Positions 16,729 to 24,113 of a stretch of DNA of 32,805 nucleotides are shown piece after piece. The notes under the pieces are model-generated. The model was not told the origin of the DNA. It saw nothing but the letters and a program-made list of their open reading frames with translations, and ran no database searches. Every line of letters begins with the position of its first letter. Position 1 is the first letter of the stretch. The translations under genes were made by a program, and so were the position numbers. Source of the stretch: Bacteroidales bacterium (GTDB lineage Bacteria > Bacteroidota > Bacteroidia > Bacteroidales > FEN-979). The stretch spans positions 1 to 32,805 of the forward strand of contig JAUXWT010000074.1 of NCBI GenBank assembly GCA_030681475.1. Direction: 5' to 3'.

Positions 16729-17436
16729 TTATTGCATGGGAACTTCGATCACCAGGATCTCAGATTTTTTAAGGGCTTTCAAGGAAAACGAAGGAACGTC
16801 AGAGAGCCCAAGTCCATCTCTTTTTTCAAGTGGGAATCCCTCAACCTCCGTCTGCCCATCAAGAATAAATATATAAGCGCCATGGCGTTCATCGTGCAAT
16901 GTATATCCGGTGGTTCGCGATTCGTCGAGGGTTATCCTCGAAAACCAGGTTTGCTGGTTGAGCCGGAGTGAGCCGGGAGCATCAGGCGACACCAGCACCT
17001 GCCAACGGTTGCGTCTTGCAGCGGGATCAAATGCTTTCTGATCGTACCGTGGCGTAATGTTTTTCTTTCCCGGGAAAACCCATATCTGAAGGAGCTGAAC
17101 AGGATGATCAGGGCTCTTGTTGTACTCAGAGTGGAGAATCCCGGTTCCGGCTGACATCACCTGCACTTCACCGGGACGGATCACCATGGTGTGTCCCATG
17201 TTGTCTTTGTGTTCAAGATCACCTTCCAGCACGATCGTCACGATCTCCATGTTGTCGTGCGGGTGCAGGTCAAACCCTCCTCCCCCGCCGATCAGGTCAT
17301 CGTTTAATACACGGAGCATGCCGAAATGGACCCTTTCGGGGTCGTAATAATTTGCAAAACTGAAGGTATAATGTGTGTCGAGCCAGCCGTAATTCGAATG
17401 TCCGCGACTGCCCGACAGATGATGAATGGACTTCAT
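16729..17436 (-). CDS. Pirin family protein
   Basis: A 235-residue bicupin of the pirin family. The metal-binding motif of the N-terminal cupin is LHPHDNMEIVTIVLEGDLEHKDNMG, with the expected His pair and Glu. PGEVQVMSAGTGILHSEYN completes the domain with a further His. The second cupin contains GAYIFILDGQTEVEG. Some pirins are quercetin dioxygenases or act in redox stress; the role here is open. TTG at 17442 could extend the frame by two residues, but the ATG at 17436 opens on MKSIHHLSGSRG, the usual start. It is monocistronic; the spacer to the divergent RRM gene is AT-rich and contains TTGACA and TATATTTTG on the minus strand, a plausible but unproven promoter. Confidence 0.92.
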   Translation of the reverse strand: MKSIHHLSGSRGHSNYGWLDTHYTFSFANYYDPERVHFGMLRVLNDDLIGGGGGFDLHPHDNMEIVTIVLEGDLEHKDNMGHTMVIRPGEVQVMSAGTGILHSEYNKSPDHPVQLLQIWVFPGKKNITPRYDQKAFDPAARRNRWQVLVSPDAPGSLRLNQQTWFSRITLDESRTTGYTLHDERHGAYIFILDGQTEVEGFPLEKRDGLGLSDVPSFSLKALKKSEILVIEVPMQ

Positions 17437-17578
17437 AAGCAATGTTTTTGTGGTTGAATGGTCATGTTTATCTTTCGGGGATGATTTTGTTGGTCAATAA
17501 TAAAACAAAATATAAGCAATAAAATTGTCAAATGCTTATTATTTACTGCAATAGATGTATTACTCGGGTTAATTTGCG

Positions 17579-17586
17579 TATCTTTG
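17579..17586 (+). promoter_or_regulatory. -7 promoter element TATCTTTG
   Basis: Full match to TAnnTTTG. The nearest good plus-strand start is the RRM gene at 17731, so the transcript would have a leader of about 140 nt. Confidence 0.6.
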
Positions 17587-17587
17587 C

Positions 17588-17730
17588 ACCGGCTTTTGAA
17601 TATTCAGAGATCCACAAGGCAAGCCCATTCAGTCGTTATCACCTCCTCGAAGTTGTATCGCCGCCGGTTCCTTCTCGTGATTGAAGCGTTATATCAGCAG
17701 CCATACAGTATTCACTCATTTATTTATTAC
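17588..17730 (+). promoter_or_regulatory. Long 5' leader of the RRM gene
   Basis: About 140 nt lie between the -7 element and the ATG. ACCGGC (17588-17593) can pair with GCCGGT (17663-17668), bringing the ends of a 70-nt stretch together, and the last 40 nt are AT-rich and likely open. The frame of the RRM gene is open through the leader but its translation has no RRM-like content, so it is treated as untranslated. It may hold autoregulatory or temperature-sensitive structure. Confidence 0.4.
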
Positions 17731-18126
17731 ATGAAAAACATTTTTGTATCAAATTTAAGTTTCAGGATCAATGATGACGATCTGAAACAGGCGTTTGCCG
17801 ACTATGGAGACGTAACTTCAGCAAAAGTAATTAAAGACAATTTTTCGGGAAGATCAAGGGGATTTGGTTTTGTGGAAATGACCAATGACGAGGAGGCTAC
17901 GAAGGCTATTGAAGAGTTAAACAATGCCGAATATGACGGCAAGGTGATGACCGTTTCAGAAGCACGCCCGAAAACCGACCGTAAACCGGGTGGTTTCAGT
18001 GATTCACGTGGTGGCGGTGGCGGATTTGGCGGCGGCAGTTCGCACGGTGGCGGAAGCTACAGTGGCGGAAGAGACAGTGGCGGCAGAGACAGCGGCGCAC
18101 GCGGTGGTTTCAAAAAAAGATTTTAA
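17731..18126 (+). CDS. RRM-domain RNA-binding protein with Gly-rich tail
   Basis: A 131-residue RNA-binding protein. One RNA recognition motif fills residues 1-80, with RNP2 NIFVSNLS at the very start and RNP1 RSRGFGFVEM in the middle. The tail from about residue 87 is a low-complexity Gly/Ser/Arg region with GGRDSGGRDSGARGG, ending KKRF. This architecture is shared by the small RRM proteins of Bacteroidota and cyanobacteria, thought to act as RNA chaperones or post-transcriptional regulators in bacteria that lack Hfq. The ATG at 17731 is chosen because MKNIFVSNLS begins the domain. The gene has its own promoter and long leader. Confidence 0.92.
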   Translation: MKNIFVSNLSFRINDDDLKQAFADYGDVTSAKVIKDNFSGRSRGFGFVEMTNDEEATKAIEELNNAEYDGKVMTVSEARPKTDRKPGGFSDSRGGGGGFGGGSSHGGGSYSGGRDSGGRDSGARGGFKKRF

Positions 18127-18180
18127 TATCCCGTTATTGAATTTTCAGGTCGTTTTTGATTAGTTCCTTTGTAAAACAGG

Positions 18181-18188
18181 TATCTTTG
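18181..18188 (+). promoter_or_regulatory. -7 element TATCTTTG close to the MbnP start
   Basis: A full TAnnTTTG match ends only 4 bp before the ATG at 18193. Transcription would start at or near the start codon, giving a leaderless message. A weaker TTCCTTTG (18164-18171) is the alternative. Confidence 0.5.
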
Positions 18189-18192
18189 CTTT

Positions 18193-19011
18193 ATGAAGCC
18201 ATGGTATCGTTTTCCCTTCTGGCCGGTTATTTTACTGCTGTTGCTGGCAATGGCTTCATCATGCTATAAAGATGATGATCCGATCCCGGACGCTCCTTCA
18301 GGAACAGTTTCATTTACTATTGATCACCGGGTAAACGGTGAGCCCTTGCAGTTAAATGAACTGAAATACACCAATGCCGCTGGCAATATTTACATGGTAA
18401 ACGATTTGATGTATTTCATTTCCGACATCACCTTTTACCGGAATGACGGCTCCCGGAAGGTGATAGGTGCCTGGAAGGAGATCTTTTATGTTGATGAAGT
18501 AATTCCCGCAACCAAGACAATCAAGTTTCCCGATAAAATCCCAACGGGTTCCTATGATTCCATTTCGTTTATTTTCGGAATATCTGAGGCAAAAAACAAA
18601 TCCTTCATGTTTGTAAATCCCCCCGAAGTGATCATGGGATGGCCGGAAGTGCTCGGCGGAGGCTACCATTATATGATGCTGAACGGAAAATGGAAGGATA
18701 CGACCGGAACTGTCATGCCTTTCAATTTCCACCTGGGGATCGGACAACTTTATAAAGGGAACGGTTACAATATTGATTCGATTTATGCCTTTGTTCAGAA
18801 TTATTTCCGGGTAACCCTTCCAGGTTCTTCATTTCAAATGGCGGATAAGGGAAATCTCACCTTCCTGCTGACCATGAACATCGAGAAATGGTTTGAATCT
18901 CCGCATGTTTATGACCATAATCACTGGGGAGGAGCCATCATGCAGCGCCAGCCTGCCATGCAAATGGCGAAGGAAAACGGGTGGGACGTTTTTTCGATTG
19001 AACCGTACTAA
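18193..19011 (+). CDS. MbnP-like lipoprotein
   Basis: A 272-residue lipoprotein. A hydrophobic N-terminus (WPVILLLLLAMASSC) ends in a lipobox, with the modified Cys followed by YKDDD, an acidic sequence like the Bacteroidota lipoprotein export signal for the cell surface. The body matches the MbnP family seen with copper- or methanobactin-related proteins: VSFTIDHRVNGEPL, NDLMYFISDITFYRNDGS, FGISEAKN, MGWPEVLGGGYHYMMLNGKW, FNFHLG and a late YDHNHWGG with two His. The conserved Trp and His suggest copper binding, which is inference from the family. PAP2 phosphatase follows after 23 bp and is probably in the same transcript. No MbnH/MauG-like partner lies nearby. Confidence 0.82.
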   Translation: MKPWYRFPFWPVILLLLLAMASSCYKDDDPIPDAPSGTVSFTIDHRVNGEPLQLNELKYTNAAGNIYMVNDLMYFISDITFYRNDGSRKVIGAWKEIFYVDEVIPATKTIKFPDKIPTGSYDSISFIFGISEAKNKSFMFVNPPEVIMGWPEVLGGGYHYMMLNGKWKDTTGTVMPFNFHLGIGQLYKGNGYNIDSIYAFVQNYFRVTLPGSSFQMADKGNLTFLLTMNIEKWFESPHVYDHNHWGGAIMQRQPAMQMAKENGWDVFSIEPY

Positions 19012-19034
19012 AAAGAATAAGATTGCAAGTTTCA

Positions 19035-19562
19035 ATGTATGATATCGAACTGCTGAACTGGCTTCACAATCACCTGATCCCTCATTCCGTTCCGGTTCTC
19101 CAATTCATTTCTGACACTACAACCCTGGTGAGTATAACCATGGCCTTGCTGGTCATCATCGCAGCAATCGTAAAAAGGTCAAAAAGTTTGCGTTTGCATT
19201 TTTTCAAGCTGGTCACGGTTCTGATCTTGGTGCTGTTTGTCACCCAGGGTTTGAAAACCCTGATTGACAGGGATCGTCCGTTTACCACCTACCCGAACAT
19301 CGAAAAATTATCTTCCGGAGGCGACTCCTCCTTTCCTTCAGGACATACCATGGAAGCATTTGCCATGGCTACGGTATTGTCGTTGTTGTTCTCACGTCGT
19401 AAGATCATCATTGCTGTTTTTATCTGGGCAGTCCTGGTAGCCTATTCAAGAATGGCGCTGGGGGTTCATTATCCCAGTGATGTGCTGGCAGGGAACCTGA
19501 TCGGGATATTGATTGGCTGGGTTGTCCATAGGAGTTTTAAACCTGTCCTAAAAACAGGTTGA
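19035..19562 (+). CDS. PAP2-family membrane phosphatase
   Basis: A 175-residue membrane protein of the PAP2 superfamily, which dephosphorylates lipid phosphates such as undecaprenyl pyrophosphate or phosphatidic acid on the outer face of the inner membrane. The three motifs are present: KTLIDRDRP (KxxxxxxRP), SFPSGHTM and SRMALGVHYPSDVLAG (SRxxxxxHxxxD). Several membrane segments surround them. A TTG at 19023 could add four residues, but the ATG at 19035 is preferred. Its last 26 bp overlap the end of the convergent permease gene, and the overlap holds a small hairpin (AACCTGT at 19540-19546 with ACAGGTT at 19554-19560). Confidence 0.9.
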   Translation: MYDIELLNWLHNHLIPHSVPVLQFISDTTTLVSITMALLVIIAAIVKRSKSLRLHFFKLVTVLILVLFVTQGLKTLIDRDRPFTTYPNIEKLSSGGDSSFPSGHTMEAFAMATVLSLLFSRRKIIIAVFIWAVLVAYSRMALGVHYPSDVLAGNLIGILIGWVVHRSFKPVLKTG

Positions 19563-20577
19563 ATATATATCCAACGATGACAATCCCTCCGGCAACCACG
19601 CCAAGAAACACAAATATAAGCCTCATTTTGAGAACTTTACGCAGGATTATCATTTCGGGAAGCGACAAGCCGATTACGGCCATCATAAAGGCAAGGGCTG
19701 TTCCCAGAGGAACTCCCTTTTCGATCAGGACACTTACGATGGGTATGATCCCGGCTGCATTGGAATATAACGGGATCCCGATAAGGATCGATAGCGGCAC
19801 CGAGTACCAGGTAGATTTCCCCATCAGGCTGGCCATAAAGTTCTCCGGGATATAACCATGCGCCGCGGCTCCAACCGCAATGCCGATGACCACGTAGATC
19901 CAGACTTTACCTACGATTTCCTGAACGGCCAGGTATCCAGACCTGATTCTGTCGCTGAACCGGATTTTTTCATCCCCGGCTTCAACATGGCTGGCTTTTA
20001 TTTCGAAAACCCAACTTTCAATATGCTTTTCCAGCTTAAATTTACCGATCACCCATCCTGCTGTGATAGCAATCACGAGTCCGGTTCCAACATAAATCGC
20101 GGTCACTTTCCAGCCAAACAAACCGAACAGCAGGATCACCGCCACTTCGTTGATCATGGGAGCTGCGATAAGAAAAGAAAATGTGACCCCGAGCGGGATG
20201 CCTGATTCGACAAAGCCCAGGAATAACGGTACAGCAGAACATGAACAAAACGGGGTCACAACTCCCAGAAGGGAGGCAAGCACATTCCCGGTAAACAACG
20301 ATTTTCCTTCGAGGGCTCTTCTGGTTCTCTCCGCTGTAAAGAAACTCCTGATAATGCCAACCACAAATATAATCAGGACAAGGAGCAGCAATATCTTGGG
20401 TACTTCAAACAGGAAAAAACGCAGCGCCTCCGTAAAATGACTTCCCGGCGACAATATTAAAATATTGTCAATCAATATGTTGACAGCAGAATCAAGATTA
20501 AAATAGAGTAAAATCCAGCATCCCAACAGGAAAACAGGAATCAACCTGCGGATAATATTATTTCCACGGCTAACCAA
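19537..20577 (-). CDS. ArsP_1/UPF0718-type permease
   Basis: A multi-spanning permease of the PF03773 group, whose members export methylated arsenicals or other metal(loid)s. The hallmark is TPFCSCSAVPLFLGFVESGIPLG, with a Cys-Ser-Cys pair in the membrane, followed by FLIAAPMINEVAVILLFGL and a second half with IGIPLYSNAAGIIPIVSVLIEKG. The frame opens at ATG 20682, which would overlap the ArsG-like gene by 113 bp. TTG at 20577 gives an 8-bp overlap and a 346-residue protein and is used here, but the start is uncertain (further TTG codons exist). It is the last gene of the four-gene thiol operon and converges on the PAP2 gene with a 26-bp overlap. Confidence 0.8.
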   Translation of the reverse strand: MVSRGNNIIRRLIPVFLLGCWILLYFNLDSAVNILIDNILILSPGSHFTEALRFFLFEVPKILLLLVLIIFVVGIIRSFFTAERTRRALEGKSLFTGNVLASLLGVVTPFCSCSAVPLFLGFVESGIPLGVTFSFLIAAPMINEVAVILLFGLFGWKVTAIYVGTGLVIAITAGWVIGKFKLEKHIESWVFEIKASHVEAGDEKIRFSDRIRSGYLAVQEIVGKVWIYVVIGIAVGAAAHGYIPENFMASLMGKSTWYSVPLSILIGIPLYSNAAGIIPIVSVLIEKGVPLGTALAFMMAVIGLSLPEMIILRKVLKMRLIFVFLGVVAGGIVIVGYIFNLFLGQV

Positions 20578-21268
20578 AGAAAATGAAAATGTAATAAATA
20601 CCAACAAAGATGAACAAAAGAGCCACCACCCGCCGGAACCATAATTCAAAGACCTTAATCCTGTTGTACAGGCTCCCCACATTACCTACAGCATAGGCAA
20701 GCAACCATGCAAAAATAATTACCGGGAGGCCTGTTGCAATCGCGAAAACAAAAGGCAAGTACAAACCACTCACACTCGTAATGGTCATGGGTATCAGCAT
20801 CGCAAAATAGAGTACGCCGCTGTATGGGCAAAATGCCATCGCGAAAACCATCCCAAGCAATAAGGAACCCCAATAGCTTCGTTTGCTGTGTTCTCCCATT
20901 TTTTCAGTGAGGCCGGAAAACCCGGGTAATTTAATTTTTATAAAGTCGAGCATTAACAGTCCGATAATGATCAGAATTGGCCCCAGCAATTTTTCACCCC
21001 AACCCTGGAAAAGCACGGTTACTTTCATTTCACTTGCGCCCATGAACAGAATTACCCCAAGCCCGGTATAAGAAACTGCACGGCCCAGCGTATAAACCAA
21101 CCCTTTCAGAAATACCCTTCTGCGGTTTTCAATATCCCGGCTTATAAACCCGATGGCCGAAATATTTGTGGCCAGCGGACACGGACTAATCGCTGTCATC
21201 AAACCCAGGATGAAAGCCGTCAGTGCCGCATACTGCGAATTCTCTAATATTGTTTGTAACCACTCCAT
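20570..21268 (-). CDS. ArsG-family CcdA/DsbD-like membrane transporter
   Basis: A 232-residue protein with about six membrane segments, of the CcdA/DsbD-like superfamily. ISPCPLATNISAIGFISRD near the N-terminus is the signature of the ArsG group described for aromatic arsenical efflux. Cys30 (SPCP) and Cys147 (FCPYSG) occupy the paired positions that in CcdA and DsbD form the membrane-embedded disulfide. It could therefore pass reducing power across the membrane, or export arsenicals as the family name says; the sequence cannot decide. The ATG (21268) comes directly after the octamer array that follows ArsF. The permease gene overlaps its end. Confidence 0.82.
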   Translation of the reverse strand: MEWLQTILENSQYAALTAFILGLMTAISPCPLATNISAIGFISRDIENRRRVFLKGLVYTLGRAVSYTGLGVILFMGASEMKVTVLFQGWGEKLLGPILIIIGLLMLDFIKIKLPGFSGLTEKMGEHSKRSYWGSLLLGMVFAMAFCPYSGVLYFAMLIPMTITSVSGLYLPFVFAIATGLPVIIFAWLLAYAVGNVGSLYNRIKVFELWFRRVVALLFIFVGIYYIFIFFG

Positions 21269-21270
21269 TC

Positions 21271-21325
21271 TATCACCATTTCGCTATTCCACCATTTCGC
21301 TATCTCGCTATTTCGCTATTTCATC
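21271..21325. repeat. Octamer array of the GAAATAGY family between arsF and arsG
   Basis: On the minus strand the units read GAAATAGC, GAAATAGC, GAGATAGC, GAAATGGT, GGAATAGC, GAAATGGT and GATA. The first unit contains the last codon and TAG stop of the ArsF-like gene (21316-21318), and the array ends 2 bp before the ArsG-like ATG. Confidence 0.92.
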
Positions 21326-21711
21326 AACCCCTCCACCGCCTTTTTTATCGCCGCCTTGAGTTTTTCAGGACTGTTGTTGGCATAAAGGAATCCCTTGGCT
21401 GTAAGATCAACCCGCTTTGCCCCGGCAATGACGATCAGCGTCTGACTTTCAATATTGTACTTCTTTCCAATGGCTTCACCCTCATTTTCGTCGAGGTTGA
21501 CACTCTTGAAAAATATCTCACCGTTTTTAACCATCTCAGGATAGAGGGTTTCCACTGCATTTTTTGACACTTTCTCAACATTGTTGCAGGTCATGCACCG
21601 GCGGGATAAGTGAAAATAATAAACTTCGATTTTCGCTGCCGGATTTGGATTTGCGGCAAATAATCCAACCATAACTACGATGGACAGGATAAGCAGGATG
21701 CTCTTTTTCAT
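21316..21711 (-). CDS. ArsF-family thioredoxin-like exported protein
   Basis: A 131-residue protein with an N-terminal signal peptide or anchor (LLILSIVVMVGLFAANP). It matches the small ArsF family by its opening IEVYYFHLSRRCMTCNNVE, where Cys39 and Cys42 form a CxxC pair in a thioredoxin-like fold. The rest (FKSVNLDENEGEAIGKKYNIESQTLIV) keeps thioredoxin topology. In databases the family is named after a nitrophenyl-arsenical reductase subunit, but the visible features only say redox-active periplasmic thiol protein. It sits between a cytosolic CxxC protein (11-bp gap) and the ArsG-like membrane protein. Its last Lys codon and stop codon lie inside the octamer array. Confidence 0.8.
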   Translation of the reverse strand: MKKSILLILSIVVMVGLFAANPNPAAKIEVYYFHLSRRCMTCNNVEKVSKNAVETLYPEMVKNGEIFFKSVNLDENEGEAIGKKYNIESQTLIVIAGAKRVDLTAKGFLYANNSPEKLKAAIKKAVEGLMK

Positions 21712-21722
21712 AATGATTGAGA

Positions 21723-21956
21723 CTACTTGGTTAATAATTGCAATATTTCTTCCTTCGATGGAATGCGGCCTTTTACCACTACTTTTTCATCAACAACCAA
21801 AGCGGGCGTTGACATCACGCCATATTTCATAATCTCCATGATGTCATCCACTTTGACGATCGTAGCGTTGATGTCGTTTTTTTCCACTACCTCGCGCGTT
21901 ATTTTATCCAGGCTATTGCATTTGGAACAACCCGGACCCAATATTTTAATTTCCAT
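21723..21956 (-). CDS. Small thioredoxin-like redox-active disulfide protein
   Basis: A 77-residue cytosolic protein of the small glutaredoxin-like group (TM0996/MTH895 type, redox-active disulfide protein 2). It begins MEIKILGPGCSKCNSL with a CxxC at Cys10 and Cys13, and has the cis-Pro strand GVMSTPALVVDEKVVVKGR. The ATG at 21956 is chosen since this sequence starts the fold; the frame is open to 22046 without family content. It is the first gene of the operon, with a consensus -7 element 87 bp upstream. Its likely task is to feed electrons to the CcdA-like partner encoded two genes on. Confidence 0.9.
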   Translation of the reverse strand: MEIKILGPGCSKCNSLDKITREVVEKNDINATIVKVDDIMEIMKYGVMSTPALVVDEKVVVKGRIPSKEEILQLLTK

Positions 21957-22043
21957 ATCTAAGAATATTTTAAACAGTTTTCTGGTCATCCAACAGTTTT
22001 GATGCTGATGTAGCAATTTACAACTGTTAAAAGAATAACGCAA

Positions 22044-22051
22044 CAAAACTA
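22044..22051 (-). promoter_or_regulatory. -7 promoter element TAGTTTTG of the thiol operon
   Basis: A full TAnnTTTG match on the minus strand. The leader of about 80 nt to the ATG at 21956 contains AACAGTTTT twice (21973-21981 and 21992-22000) and the inverted form AACTGTT (22022-22028), possible regulator sites. Confidence 0.55.
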
Positions 22052-22111
22052 CACATTTTTTATCGTTATTTGCACCCTGGAATCAATACGTTTTTACCAA
22101 TTCGTGAAACC

Positions 22112-23425
22112 ATGAAAAAACAAAATTTAATTTTTCTATTGTGGATAATCGGTGTCGTGTTATTCAATCTGTCTGCAACTATCAGCGTAATTGCTTATCC
22201 GTCCGGTTCACCGGCAGGATATACGGGCTCTCCCGGCGACGGCCAGCACTGTGTCAGCTGCCATGGCGGTTCAGCGGCAACGGTTGCTGGCTGGATTACC
22301 TCTAATATTCCAACCGCTGGATATACAGCAGGCACGGTATATACGATCACAGTCACCGTGAGTGGCAGCGGTAAGAAAGGATTTGAAGTCTCTCCCCAAA
22401 ACGTTACCGGAACCCAATTGGGCATTCTTGCAGCAGGTACGGGCAGTCACCTTGTGGGAGGGACAAAATATGTTACCCAAAATGCTTCCGGAAGCACATC
22501 ATCAACTGTAATCTGGACATTCACCTGGACCGCACCGGTTGCAGGAACCGGAGATGTTACATTTTACGGGGCATTTTGCGTAGGAAAATCGAGCACAAAG
22601 TTATCTACCCTTGTTGTCAGTGAAAATGCTGTTCTGCCACTGTCGGCAACTGCTTCGGCAAATCCTGCACTAGTCTGTGCCGGTCAAAGTTCACAACTCA
22701 ATGTTATTCCGGAGGGCGGAAGCGGGACATATACCTTTGCATGGACGTCAATTCCCCCCGGCTTCACTTCTTCACTTCAGAATCCGGTTGTAACACCCAA
22801 TATATCAACACAATATATTGCCCATGTTACCGATGGAGCGCTTTCTGCGGATGCCCCTGCAAATGTGACCGTGATTCAACCTCCCTCATCCTTTGCCGGT
22901 GATGACACCACGTGTGCTTTCACCGTTACCCAGGTCTCGTTGAATGGCAGCGCCACGGACTTCTCTACAGTACTTTGGACCACATCCGGGACTGGTTCCT
23001 TCAGTGCTGCAAACGACCTTGCAGGGAACTATTTCCCAAGCGCTGGCGATAAAACCGGAGGAAATGTTACCCTGACCCTGACCGCTTCAGCCCAGTCGCC
23101 ATGTACAACCGCGGCAACCGACACCCGGATCATTACTTTTGACGGTCCGACCGGGATCGCAACGATACTAAACAAGAAGATCAGTCTGGTTATATCCCCA
23201 AATCCCACTAACGGTCTCTTCAACCTCCAGGTGAACGGGATTGGTGACAGGGATGCGATTCTTACAATTTCTGATCTTACCGGCAGAGCAGCAACTCAGC
23301 TTGATTTAAAGTCATTTCACTTCCAAAAGGAGCAAATTGACCTGACAGGATATCCCAAAGGCCTTTACTTTGTGAGAATTCAAACAAAAGAACAATCCGT
23401 TATTACAAAACTGGTCATTAATTAA
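22112..23425 (+). CDS. Choice-of-anchor V protein with CxxCH motif and T9SS sorting domain
   Basis: A 437-residue exported protein. The signal segment (KKQNLIFLLWIIGVVLFNLSATISVIAY) is followed by SPAGYTGSPGDGQHCVSCHGG, in which CVSCH is a CxxCH haem-attachment-type motif and the whole matches the choice-of-anchor V (Reeler-like) domain, about residues 30-175. Ig-like or PKD-type segments with PALVCAGQSSQLNV and FAGDDTTCAF follow. Residues about 360-437 form a type A T9SS sorting domain: SPNPTNGLFNLQV ... GLYFVRIQTKEQSVITKLVIN. It should be secreted through the type IX system. Whether haem is really attached is open. The ATG at 22112 begins the signal peptide. A near-consensus -7 element GTTATTTG (22065-22072) lies upstream. 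Confidence 0.88.
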   Translation: MKKQNLIFLLWIIGVVLFNLSATISVIAYPSGSPAGYTGSPGDGQHCVSCHGGSAATVAGWITSNIPTAGYTAGTVYTITVTVSGSGKKGFEVSPQNVTGTQLGILAAGTGSHLVGGTKYVTQNASGSTSSTVIWTFTWTAPVAGTGDVTFYGAFCVGKSSTKLSTLVVSENAVLPLSATASANPALVCAGQSSQLNVIPEGGSGTYTFAWTSIPPGFTSSLQNPVVTPNISTQYIAHVTDGALSADAPANVTVIQPPSSFAGDDTTCAFTVTQVSLNGSATDFSTVLWTTSGTGSFSAANDLAGNYFPSAGDKTGGNVTLTLTASAQSPCTTAATDTRIITFDGPTGIATILNKKISLVISPNPTNGLFNLQVNGIGDRDAILTISDLTGRAATQLDLKSFHFQKEQIDLTGYPKGLYFVRIQTKEQSVITKLVIN

Positions 23426-23469
23426 TCATCATACCCGATTTTCAAAAGATTTGTAAAAAAGCACCCACC

Positions 23470-24084
23470 ATGAGCGAATTTGATGAAAAAGCAAAGCAAT
23501 GGGACCAGAATCAGATGCACCTCGAGCGAACCAAAGCTGTTGCCGGTGAGATCTTGAAAATCATTCCGGTAACACCATCCTTGAAGGCTTTGGAATTCGG
23601 CGCCGGGACAGGGCTGCTCAGTTTCTTTCTGAAGGACCATTTTGCGCATATTACCCTGATGGATACCTCGGTCGAAATGTTGAAAATGGCGAAGGAGAAA
23701 CTTGTTGCCGGTGATCACGGAAAAATTAAAACCCTGTTTTTTGACCTGGAGAAGTCTGTTTATACCGGAGAACCATTCGATATCATCTTTACTCAAATGG
23801 TGATGCATCACATCAGCGATGTAAACGCAATACTTGAAAAATTTTTCCAAATGTTAACCCCCGGAGGTTATTTAGCAATTGCCGACCTCTATTCAGAGGA
23901 TGGTTCATTCCACGATCCGGGAATGGAGGTGCACCATGGGTTTGATCCGGGCGAACTTTCCGTCGTGCTGAAAACGATTGGATTTGAGAATCTTGCCGGC
24001 AAAGAATGTTTCGTAATCCGCAAGGAGATCAGCGCCGGGACATCTAAAGAATACCCGGTTTTCCTGCTGACCGCCAGAAAATAA
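23470..24084 (+). CDS. Class I SAM-dependent methyltransferase
   Basis: A 204-residue methyltransferase with Rossmann-like fold. Motif I is KALEFGAGTGLLSFFL, followed by ITLMDTSVEMLKMAKEK (motif II with Asp) and FDIIFTQMVMHHISDVNAIL, then LTPGGYLAIADLYSEDGSFHD. This is the methyltransferase 11/25 type seen in small-molecule and quinone-like methylation; the substrate is not known. It begins 44 bp after the T9SS protein gene, so it may be cotranscribed, or have its own promoter. The OsmC operon follows after a spacer containing a hairpin and a consensus promoter element. Confidence 0.9.
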   Translation: MSEFDEKAKQWDQNQMHLERTKAVAGEILKIIPVTPSLKALEFGAGTGLLSFFLKDHFAHITLMDTSVEMLKMAKEKLVAGDHGKIKTLFFDLEKSVYTGEPFDIIFTQMVMHHISDVNAILEKFFQMLTPGGYLAIADLYSEDGSFHDPGMEVHHGFDPGELSVVLKTIGFENLAGKECFVIRKEISAGTSKEYPVFLLTARK

Positions 24085-24113
24085 AATATCGGGCGAATTC
24101 AACCCCAAAGACG

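Noticed and set aside
20578-20682. Permease start at ATG 20682
   Set aside because: It would overlap the ArsG-like gene by 113 bp and adds non-family sequence; TTG at 20577 gives a normal short overlap, though the choice is not certain.
22033-22071. GAATAACG and CGTTATTT as a second ModE site
   Set aside because: The half-sites point outward with a 23-bp gap, unlike the 24-bp inward form at 26538-26561; probably chance.
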